From the NCBI GenBank assembly GCA_947454295.1, contig CANGMO010000231.1, positions 1-5,024 of the forward strand: a stretch of 5,024 nt of DNA, written 5' to 3'. How positions within the stretch are numbered: the stretch's first letter is position 1; each line of letters opens with the position of its first letter. Below the pieces are notes generated by a model that was given only the letters and a program-made list of their open reading frames with translations, was not told the DNA's origin and made no database searches. The position numbers were made by a program, and so were the translations under genes. Shown here in pieces: positions 1 to 5,024 of the stretch. Source of the DNA: Verrucomicrobiota bacterium (GTDB taxonomy: Bacteria > Verrucomicrobiota > Verrucomicrobiia > Limisphaerales > UBA9464).

Positions 1-383
1 CGCTCAACGGATTTGCCAGCGGTCAGGCGGTCAGCGATCCACTCCTTCTGGCGGCCCTTCAGTTTCTCGCCGCCTATGATTCCACCCCGATGGCCGGAGT
101 TTCCGAGGTGGTCTCGGTGGACGTGGGCACGCCGGGAGTGCTTGGCGTCCTGAGCAACTACGGCGCGCGCGTCACGCTGGCTCCCGATGAATTCGAACGC
201 CAGATGGCCGAGTGGCGGGCTGTGCATGACCGGGCGGCCTCGTTGAACCGGCTCATCGGAACCCTCGATTTGAGCGTGCGCGCGAATCCGCCGCTGAAGT
301 GGCTGGAGGCATCCGCCCCGGCCCCTGACACCCTTCCCAAGACTGTTCGTCCCAAACGCAAACCGCTTCGTCGCCATGTTTGA
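1..383 (+). CDS. ftsQ: Cell division protein FtsQ/DivIB, C-terminal fragment (5' end outside window)
   Basis: FtsQ is a single-pass inner-membrane protein. Its periplasmic POTRA and beta domains link the FtsA/FtsZ ring to FtsB/FtsL and septal wall synthesis. Only about 126 residues are visible (first full codon at position 3), so the cytoplasmic tail, membrane helix and POTRA domain lie upstream. What is seen fits the beta domain: an amphipathic helix (LLLAALQFLAAYD), strands around VSEVVSVDV, then SNYGARVTLAP, the helix FERQMAEWRAVHDRA and the closing strand LIGTLDLSV. This is the usual FtsQ order of 'gv.v.l ... l..+l..l ... iDLs'. After PPLKW there is a proline- and arginine-rich tail ending KRKPLRRHV. 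The internal ATG at 90 lies inside the domain and is not the start. The stop codon overlaps ftsA by 8 bases, and the ftsQ-ftsA-ftsZ order strongly supports the call, because FtsQ sequences themselves are weakly conserved. Confidence 0.87.
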   Translation, partial: LNGFASGQAVSDPLLLAALQFLAAYDSTPMAGVSEVVSVDVGTPGVLGVLSNYGARVTLAPDEFERQMAEWRAVHDRAASLNRLIGTLDLSVRANPPLKWLEASAPAPDTLPKTVRPKRKPLRRHV

Positions 384-1590
384 TCCCGGCCAAGTCATCG
401 TCGGTCTCGAGATCGGCACCCACAAAATCTGCGTCGCCGTGGGCGAGGCAGGGCCCAAGGGGGAGCTCACCATCCTGGGCATCGGCCAGTGCACCTCCCG
501 AGGCGTGCGCAAGGGCGAGATCACCGACACCCAGAAGGCCGCCGAGGATATTCGCACCGCACTCGCCGAGGCCGAGCAGCAGGCCAACGTGGAGATCCAG
601 GAGGTCTATCTCGGGATCACCGGGAACCACATTACCTGCGAGGACAGCAAGGGGGTGCATCCGATCGCGTCCTACGACCGCACCATCACCGCCGAGGACA
701 TGGCGGATGCCGTGGGCAACGCCAAGCAGTTCAACTGCGCGGCCGGCAATGAGGTGATCGACAGCGTCCGGCAGGACTATTGCGTGGATGACATGACCGG
801 CGTGGAGAATCCCATTGGACTGGTCGGCAGTGTGCTGACGGCCAGCGTTCACGTCATTCGTGGACGCACGGCCCGCATTGAGACGGCCCGTCGCGTGGTG
901 CAGTCGATGCAGGTGTCGGTGGCCAAGCCGGTGTTCAACGGGCTGGCATCCGCGCTGGCGGTGCTGACCCCGGAGCAGAAGCGCCAGGGGGTGCTGCTCA
1001 TCGACCTCGGGGCCGGTGCAACCGAGTACGCCTTCTTCTATGGCGGCATGCTCCGCCATTCCGGGGTGCTTCCCGTGGGTGGGGATCACGTTTCCAATGA
1101 TCTTGCCTGTGGCCTGCGGATTTCGATCGATCAGGCCGAGCAGTTGAAGCGGGAGATCGGCTCCGCGGTGTACGATGCCGCCGCTGTTCGGGGCCAGTAT
1201 TACGAGGTGCCCGGCGAGACCGGCCTTGAGCCGCGTCAGATCAGCCTGGAGAATTTCCAGCGCATCATGTCGATGCGGCTCGAGGAAACGCTGGAGTTGA
1301 TCTCGCGGGATCTCGCCCGCGCCGAGACGTTCGGCCTGGCACAGGCCGGCGTGGTGCTCTGCGGCGGTGGCGCCCGGACCCGCGATATCGAAAAGCTTGT
1401 CTATCGCATCTTCAGCATGGACGTGGTCAAGGCGCACACACATGCGGTTTCGGGCCCGGCCGATGTGCTTGCGAACCCTGAATTTGCCACGGCCATCGGA
1501 CTCGTCCGCTATGGCGCGATGCGGCTTCAAACCCGCGCCCGGTCGCGATTCGGCATCCGTGCCACCCTGCAGAGCCTCTTTGGCCGCTGA
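376..1590 (+). CDS. ftsA: Cell division protein FtsA (actin-like FtsZ membrane tether)
   Basis: FtsA is an actin/Hsp70-fold ATP-binding protein that polymerises at the inner membrane, anchors FtsZ and recruits later divisome proteins. At 404 residues it has normal length. Visible motifs are phosphate-1 VGLEIGTHKICVAVGE (9-24), the 1C (SHS2-like) domain around 80-165, phosphate-2 LLIDLGAGATEY (207-218), the PVGGDHVSNDLACGL block (233-247), the adenosine motif VVLCGGGARTRDIEKL (326-341) and NPEFATAIGLVRYG (367-380). The C-terminus RSRFGIRATLQSLFGR (389-404) is a basic amphipathic helix, the expected membrane-targeting sequence. Phosphate-2 departs from the usual DxGGGTTD (here DLGAGATE). The ATG lies inside the end of ftsQ, so translation is probably coupled to it. 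No Shine-Dalgarno sequence is seen. The start is well placed, because the first beta strand begins at residue 7. ftsZ follows 21 bases downstream. Confidence 0.98.
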   Translation: MFDPGQVIVGLEIGTHKICVAVGEAGPKGELTILGIGQCTSRGVRKGEITDTQKAAEDIRTALAEAEQQANVEIQEVYLGITGNHITCEDSKGVHPIASYDRTITAEDMADAVGNAKQFNCAAGNEVIDSVRQDYCVDDMTGVENPIGLVGSVLTASVHVIRGRTARIETARRVVQSMQVSVAKPVFNGLASALAVLTPEQKRQGVLLIDLGAGATEYAFFYGGMLRHSGVLPVGGDHVSNDLACGLRISIDQAEQLKREIGSAVYDAAAVRGQYYEVPGETGLEPRQISLENFQRIMSMRLEETLELISRDLARAETFGLAQAGVVLCGGGARTRDIEKLVYRIFSMDVVKAHTHAVSGPADVLANPEFATAIGLVRYGAMRLQTRARSRFGIRATLQSLFGR

Positions 1591-1611
1591 ACTCCAGCCT
1601 CTCTCGAACTC

Positions 1612-3009
1612 ATGAATCCCGACGCCTCCTCTCCGTTCGCTGACGGCGCGCCATCGAATTCTCCCACGGAAGCCCAAACGCAGGGTCCCGCGGCGGGATT
1701 CCTGGTCATTGGAGTCGGTCATTCGGGAGGCGCCATCGCCGAGCGCATAGCCGCTTCCGGAATGAGCGGTGCCGAGGTGGTCGCGGTGGACACCGATCTC
1801 ACCTCGCTTCGCCTTCTGGGTGGGGTGAAATCCGTCGCCTTCGGGGCCAAGTCCGCCCGCGGCGGCGGTTGCGGCAACGATCTCGCGATGGGCGCCACGG
1901 CTGCCTATGAGGACGAAGGGGTGTGGAAGCAGCGTTTCGCCGGAGTCCGGCTGGTGTGTGTGATCACCGGCGTCGGCGGTGGTGTGGGCGGCGGTGCCGG
2001 ACCGGTGATCGCCCGCCTGGCTCGCGAAGCCGGCGCACTGGTGCTCGGGATTGCGGTGCTCCCATTCGATTACGAGGGCAGCCTGCGTCGCTCCAATGCC
2101 GCGACCGGCCTGGATGCGCTGCGGTCCGGCGCGGATGCCGTCATCTGCGTGCCCAATCAGGGCGTCGCGGCGATGCTCGACGACAAGACGCCGCTGATCG
2201 AAATGTTCACCGCGGCCAATGATCTCGTCGCCCAGAGCGTGGTCAGCATCTGGAGGCTGCTGCACCGGCCTGCGCTGAATCCGGTCAGCTTCGCCGATTT
2301 GGAACGCCTGCTCCGCGGTCGTCATGCGGCCAGCGTTTTCGCCGCGGTGGAGGTGCGGGGTGCCACGCGGGCGCGCGAGGCGCTGGAGCGGCTTCAAAAG
2401 CATCCATTTCTCCAGGCTGGCCACATGCTGGTCGAAGCCGACGCCGCACTGGTGGCGGTTGCCGGTGGAAATGACCTGCGCTTTGACGAGGTGCAGGGCA
2501 TCCAGAACCAGTTTCAGCGGCTGTGCGAGCATGCGCAGCTGATGACCGGGGCCGCAGTGGATCCGGAGCTGGAAGGTCGGCTGGTGGTGACCGTCATCGC
2601 CACCCGCGGTGGCACTGTGTCCCTGCCGGCGACTGCACCCACTGCGGCCGCTTCCGCGTCCACGGGAGCCAGTGCAACGGCTGCTGCGGCCGCGACGGTG
2701 AGTGCGGAACCCGTTTCGGACCGGTTGGCGTTTGAGGAAGGCGGAGAGCCGGAATCCATTGCTACCGGGACTGGAACCCGCATTGGGCCGATGTTTGTAC
2801 CGCCCGCACCGAATTTCAACGAGGGGCAGAAGCGCGAGCTCGCCCAGCGGCAGATCAAGAATTCGATGCGCCGGAAGAAGGCGATCCAGACGCTCTTCAA
2901 ATTCGACGTGGTGTCGGTGAGCCGGTTCGCACAGACCGAACCGGTGAAGCGCAACGGTGAGAATCTGGATGAACCCACCTACGCGCGTCGGGGCATTGCC
3001 TTGAACTGA
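1612..3009 (+). CDS. ftsZ: Cell division protein FtsZ, divergent tubulin-like GTPase homologue
   Basis: FtsZ forms the cytoplasmic Z-ring. Seen in order: a 28-residue N-terminal extension; G-loop VIGVGHSGGA (32-41); AVDTD (58-62); tubulin box TGVGGGVGGGAGP (119-131); FDYEGSLRR (152-160), keeping the ribose-binding Glu and the Arg; VPNQ (180-183); the FTAAND helix (199-204); T7 loop LNPVSFADL (222-230); a C-terminal domain to about VTVIATRGG (334); an Ala/Thr/Ser linker (335-367); a basic segment NSMRRKKAIQTLFKF (417-431); and the conserved tail peptide NLDEPTYARRG (451-461), which in the family binds FtsA. Length is 465 residues, long because of the linker. Key catalytic positions are altered: GGGTGTG reads GGGVGGG, and NxDFAD reads PVSFAD, with only the last Asp kept. 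The reading frame is clean, so this is not decay. The next Met (51) lies inside the fold, so the first ATG is used. No Shine-Dalgarno is seen. Identity is certain from synteny and fold, but normal GTPase activity is doubtful (inference). Confidence 0.97.
   Translation: MNPDASSPFADGAPSNSPTEAQTQGPAAGFLVIGVGHSGGAIAERIAASGMSGAEVVAVDTDLTSLRLLGGVKSVAFGAKSARGGGCGNDLAMGATAAYEDEGVWKQRFAGVRLVCVITGVGGGVGGGAGPVIARLAREAGALVLGIAVLPFDYEGSLRRSNAATGLDALRSGADAVICVPNQGVAAMLDDKTPLIEMFTAANDLVAQSVVSIWRLLHRPALNPVSFADLERLLRGRHAASVFAAVEVRGATRAREALERLQKHPFLQAGHMLVEADAALVAVAGGNDLRFDEVQGIQNQFQRLCEHAQLMTGAAVDPELEGRLVVTVIATRGGTVSLPATAPTAAASASTGASATAAAAATVSAEPVSDRLAFEEGGEPESIATGTGTRIGPMFVPPAPNFNEGQKRELAQRQIKNSMRRKKAIQTLFKFDVVSVSRFAQTEPVKRNGENLDEPTYARRGIALN
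2614..2712 (+). other. Low-complexity Ala/Thr/Ser linker of FtsZ
   Basis: Residues 335-367 of FtsZ are almost only Ala, Thr, Ser, Pro, Val and Gly. They follow the last strand of the GTPase/C-terminal core and begin the disordered linker that separates it from the FtsA-binding tail peptide. Such linkers vary freely in FtsZ. The underlying DNA is GC-rich and imperfectly repetitive. Confidence 0.8.
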
Positions 3010-3030
3010 AATTCGCCGCGGATCGTCATC

Positions 3031-3060
3031 GGGTGCGTGCGTGCGTGCGGGCGGGCGGGT
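3031..3060 (+). repeat. Tetranucleotide tandem repeat: four GTGC units then GGGC, GGGC, GGGT
   Basis: Four perfect GTGC units occupy 3033-3048 and run straight into GGGC, GGGC and GGGT (3049-3060). The tract lies in the ftsZ to ceramidase-like gap, ending 13 bases before the chosen ATG at 3074 and touching the likely ribosome binding site. Its GGG runs (3031, 3049, 3053, 3057) also meet a loose G-quadruplex pattern with one long loop. Tetranucleotide repeats of this type can gain or lose units by slipped-strand replication, but four perfect units is short for that. Confidence 0.75.
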
Positions 3061-3065
3061 GAAGG
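3061..3065 (+). promoter_or_regulatory. Ribosome binding site for the ceramidase-like gene
   Basis: GAAGG lies 8 bases before the ATG at 3074, matching Shine-Dalgarno core and spacing. It decides the start: the ATG gives a clean signal peptide, whereas the in-frame GTG at 3041 lies inside the tandem repeat and would prefix it with a charged segment (MRAGGRVKATF). Confidence 0.65.
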
Positions 3066-3073
3066 CCACTTTC

Positions 3074-4321
3074 ATGAAACTCAGAATCCTATTCCTGGTG
3101 GTGCTGGCGTCGGCCAGCTTCCACGTCGAGGCCGCATTCCGGGCCGGCATTGCGGTTCGTGTTCTCACGCCGGATCCGCTCCTGCCGGTCAGCGGTGGGG
3201 TGGGGGCATCAAATCCGGTTCGCGAGAAGAAGGGCGAGATCACCGTGCGCGCCCTGGTGCTGGAGCAGGACGCCACCCGGGTCGTATTTGTCAGCACCGA
3301 CTTTCTTGGATTTCCCGGAGTGCTCGGCGACCGGATTCGTCAGCGCGTTCCCGGGATTCCCGCGGACAACATCCTCATCGGCGCCACGCACACGCACAGC
3401 GCCCCGGATGCCTATTGTTTTCCGGACGGCAAGGGCGGAACCGGCGGGGATTTAAAATTCCTGGACCATGTCGTCGCGGAAGCCGCCGCGGCGATCCAGG
3501 AGGCGGCGGCGGGTCTCAAGCCGGCGGGTTTGAAAACCGCCACCGGCGAGGCGGCATCACGCATCGCCTACAATTACTACGCGCCCCAGCTCTACGATCC
3601 GCGCGTCAACGTGTTCCAGGCCGTCGCCGCTGACGGCACCGTGATGGCCACGCTGGTGAACTACGCCGTGCATCCCGAGGTGTTGGGTTCGGACGCGGGC
3701 ATCTGTTCGCCTGATTTGATCGGACCGCTGTATGACCGTCTTGCCGAGCTGGGTGGCGGCACGGGGATCGTCATGAATTCCGCGCAGGGAGGCATGGTCA
3801 CCGCCGACAATCGCCTTCCCAATGGTGGCGAGGCTCGCGACTGGAAGGAATGCCAGCGCATCGGTCGGCTGCTGGCCGAGGAGTCCGTGCGGGTGATCAA
3901 GGACGCGCCAGTCCAGAGCAATCCTTCGCTGCGGGTGGCGGTGCGAAAGGTGCAGTTCCCTGTCGAATCACCTCTGCTGTTGGCCGTGATGCGCGGCTCG
4001 CCCCTGGGTTATGCCACGGGGACGGACGGCACGGTGACCACGCGCATGAATTTGGTGAACCTTGGGACGGCGCAGATTCTCACGATTCCCGGCGAGGCCC
4101 TGCCGAATATTGGCTTCTATCTCAAGCGCAAGATGCGCGGGAAACAGAACTGCCTGTTCGGCCTGACCAACGATGCCTTCGGCTACATTCTCACCGAGGT
4201 CGACTGGCAGAGCTTCAAGCGCTACGAGTACGTCAGTCGCACCTGCCTGGGTGAAAAGACCGGCGAGATCCTGATCGCCGAGGCGCTGAAGCTCATCGCG
4301 GATAATCCCGCGGCCGAATAA
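3074..4321 (+). CDS. Secreted neutral/alkaline ceramidase-like amidohydrolase (N-terminal catalytic domain only)
   Basis: This resembles the zinc amidase domain of neutral/alkaline (non-lysosomal) ceramidases, which cleave the amide bond of ceramide. From the ATG at 3074 it has 415 residues. A signal peptide, MKLRILFLVVLASASFHVEA, is followed by AFRAGIAV, the family's usual first strand, so it should be exported. Matches to the zinc site are the THTHS histidines (106, 108), His200 in NYAVHP, Glu341 in TIPGE and Tyr371 in AFGYI. The family's catalytic GDVSPN motif appears as GMVTADN (240-246), with Thr where the nucleophilic Ser normally sits. Characterised ceramidases run about 650-780 residues with an extra C-terminal domain, which is missing here. 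Short relatives are frequent in Verrucomicrobia and Planctomycetes, and their substrate is not established. A 64-base gap after ftsZ with no visible terminator allows read-through. The family is fairly sure; true ceramidase activity is not. Confidence 0.85.
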   Translation: MKLRILFLVVLASASFHVEAAFRAGIAVRVLTPDPLLPVSGGVGASNPVREKKGEITVRALVLEQDATRVVFVSTDFLGFPGVLGDRIRQRVPGIPADNILIGATHTHSAPDAYCFPDGKGGTGGDLKFLDHVVAEAAAAIQEAAAGLKPAGLKTATGEAASRIAYNYYAPQLYDPRVNVFQAVAADGTVMATLVNYAVHPEVLGSDAGICSPDLIGPLYDRLAELGGGTGIVMNSAQGGMVTADNRLPNGGEARDWKECQRIGRLLAEESVRVIKDAPVQSNPSLRVAVRKVQFPVESPLLLAVMRGSPLGYATGTDGTVTTRMNLVNLGTAQILTIPGEALPNIGFYLKRKMRGKQNCLFGLTNDAFGYILTEVDWQSFKRYEYVSRTCLGEKTGEILIAEALKLIADNPAAE

Positions 4322-4347
4322 CGGCCCGACTGTAACTCAGTGGGCCG
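4322..4347. terminator. Bidirectional hairpin terminator between converging genes
   Basis: An inverted repeat fills the 15-base gap between the two stop codons and runs into the end of the minus-strand gene. The outer stem is CGGCCC (4322-4327) with GGGCCG (4342-4347). After one bulged G (4328), the inner stem is ACTG (4329-4332) with CAGT (4338-4341) around the loop TAACT. That makes ten base pairs, mostly GC. No T-tract follows on either strand, so it is not a canonical intrinsic terminator. Its position between converging genes supports a role in ending both transcripts. Confidence 0.65.
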
Positions 4348-5024
4348 GCCTGGGCTTCAGTTCGTCCCAGGACCGAATACCTATCACCGGCAGCGCAAAC
4401 CGGAATGCGGCATCCGCGCCGGGACCATCCGCGACGCGAAAGACCTCGTAGATCCGCTTTTTGCGATCCGGGGTGGCGATGGTTCCCGGCTGGTGGGTCC
4501 ACAACCCAAGGGCGAGCCCTCCTTCCTGCGCGTGATCCACATGGCGGTGCAGAATGAAGGCGTCGATGCCGTCGAGATGCTCCACCTGTTTCCACGCGTA
4601 GCAATATGCAGCGGCCTGAATGGTTTCGCCGTCGGCCCCGGCCGGCGTGTCAAAGCCCTGTTCGCTGAGGATCACATGACGCCGCACGCCGCGGAATCGG
4701 AGCGCCGGCTGATCGAGAAACCGAACGAGTTGGTCGATGTTTTTGAAGGTGATTCGCGGTGTCGTGCGGAAATCCGGGAGAGCGCTGCGATCCTTCCAGG
4801 TGCGGGGATTCCGGAGATCCTCAGGATACGGGTGGAACGCGATGTTCCAATCAAAGTCCCCGCCCACACGGGCGCCCCGCGCGAAGGCTTCCAGAAAAGG
4901 CCGGGCCGGGAACGTCTGCGTGGCGTCGCCGCCGGGATAGTGAATGTTCCAGTGGTGTTCGAGGGAGAGAAACACGCGGGCGTTTTGCGATCCGGAGCGC
5001 ACCGCGGCGTGGATCAGTCGGACG
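4337..5024 (-). CDS. DUF5722-type glycosidase-like protein, C-terminal fragment (5' end outside window)
   Basis: The frame is open to the window edge; about 228 residues are visible and the start lies beyond it. The in-frame GTG at 5002 is internal. The sequence looks like the second half of a TIM-barrel glycoside-hydrolase-like fold. It has SLEHHWNIHYPGG near the start, GGDFDWNIAFHPYPED, then RRHVILSEQGFDTP with a Glu at a strand end (codon 4661-4663), where clan-A-like glycosidases place the nucleophile. These are followed by AAAYCYAWKQVEHLDGIDAF and ILHRHVDHAQEGGLALGLW. The SEQGF and HRHVDH..EGGL..GLW signatures match my recollection of the uncharacterised DUF5722 family. A hydrolytic role on polysaccharide is an inference from the fold, and no substrate is known. 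It converges on the ceramidase-like gene across a 15-base gap and shares the hairpin there, so it is a separate transcription unit from the division genes. Confidence 0.72.
   Translation of the reverse strand, partial: VRLIHAAVRSGSQNARVFLSLEHHWNIHYPGGDATQTFPARPFLEAFARGARVGGDFDWNIAFHPYPEDLRNPRTWKDRSALPDFRTTPRITFKNIDQLVRFLDQPALRFRGVRRHVILSEQGFDTPAGADGETIQAAAYCYAWKQVEHLDGIDAFILHRHVDHAQEGGLALGLWTHQPGTIATPDRKKRIYEVFRVADGPGADAAFRFALPVIGIRSWDELKPRPAH

Noticed and set aside
1612..3009. ftsZ as a decaying pseudogene because its catalytic motifs are altered.
   Set aside because: The frame is uninterrupted over 465 codons, the fold landmarks and the terminal FtsA-binding peptide are kept, and it sits in the conserved dcw order. 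This fits functional divergence better than decay.
1612..3009. Bacterial tubulin (BtubA/B), known from Prosthecobacter, as an alternative identity for the tubulin-like gene.
   Set aside because: BtubA/B resemble eukaryotic tubulin in length and motifs. This protein has FtsZ-specific features (FDYEG, F..AND, DEPTYARR tail) and follows ftsA.
3001..3029. Possible sigma-70 promoter (TTGAAC, 17 bases, CGTCAT) before the ceramidase-like gene.
   Set aside because: The -10 hexamer matches only three of six positions and the -35 lies over the ftsZ stop; this is no better than chance.
3041..3073. Upstream in-frame GTG start at 3041 for the ceramidase-like gene.
   Set aside because: It lies inside the tandem repeat, has no ribosome binding site, and would place charged residues before an otherwise ideal signal peptide that begins at the ATG at 3074.
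253..3297. A very long antisense open frame (about 1,014 codons) opposite ftsQ, ftsA, ftsZ and the start of the ceramidase-like gene.
   Set aside because: Its codons are in register with those of ftsA and ftsZ, so antisense stops would need the sense codons TTA, CTA or TCA, which are rare in high-GC genes. Its translation shows no recognisable domain and is full of His, Arg and Gly, typical of a shadow frame, and it crosses gene boundaries.

Overview
The window is high-GC bacterial DNA carrying the end of a division and cell-wall (dcw) cluster in the order ftsQ-ftsA-ftsZ, followed by two accessory genes. The best taxonomic guess is the PVC superphylum, most likely Verrucomicrobia. The reasons are the FtsQ ending (a DLSV...NPPLKW-like close to the conserved domain), the FtsZ style (a CVPNQ motif, 'WRLL.RP' before the T7 loop, 'RGRHA' after it, and a terminal LDEPTYARRG peptide), and the neighbouring ceramidase-like and DUF5722-type proteins, both families that are common in that group. 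This placement comes from recalled family features, not from a search.

Layout. Positions 1-383 are the C-terminal part of ftsQ, which enters from the left edge. ftsA (376-1590) overlaps it by 8 bases (ATGTTTGA), and ftsZ (1612-3009) follows 21 bases later. These three genes form one tight operon-like block with no recognisable Shine-Dalgarno sequence before ftsA or ftsZ. A 64-base gap holds a tetranucleotide repeat and a plausible ribosome binding site. It is followed by a secreted neutral/alkaline-ceramidase-like hydrolase (3074-4321). Converging on it from the right edge is the C-terminal part of a DUF5722-type glycosidase-like protein (minus strand, 4337-5024). A strong hairpin sits in the 15-base gap between the two stop codons and probably terminates both transcripts.

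How the genes work together. FtsQ is the membrane-anchored divisome linker. FtsA is the actin-like membrane tether, and FtsZ is the tubulin-like ring protein whose C-terminal peptide binds FtsA. All three look intact where visible. The ceramidase-like and DUF5722 proteins have no evident division role and look like secreted or envelope catabolic functions beside the cluster.

The most notable signal is in FtsZ. The protein is complete and keeps its fold landmarks and the FtsA-binding peptide. However, several normally near-invariant GTP-binding and GTP-hydrolysis positions are replaced: the GGGTGTG box reads GGGVGGG, and the T7-loop NxDFAD reads PVSFAD. The phosphate-2 motif of FtsA is also atypical. 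This suggests an FtsZ with altered or much weakened GTPase activity. The second point of interest is the slippage-prone repeat just upstream of the ceramidase-like gene.
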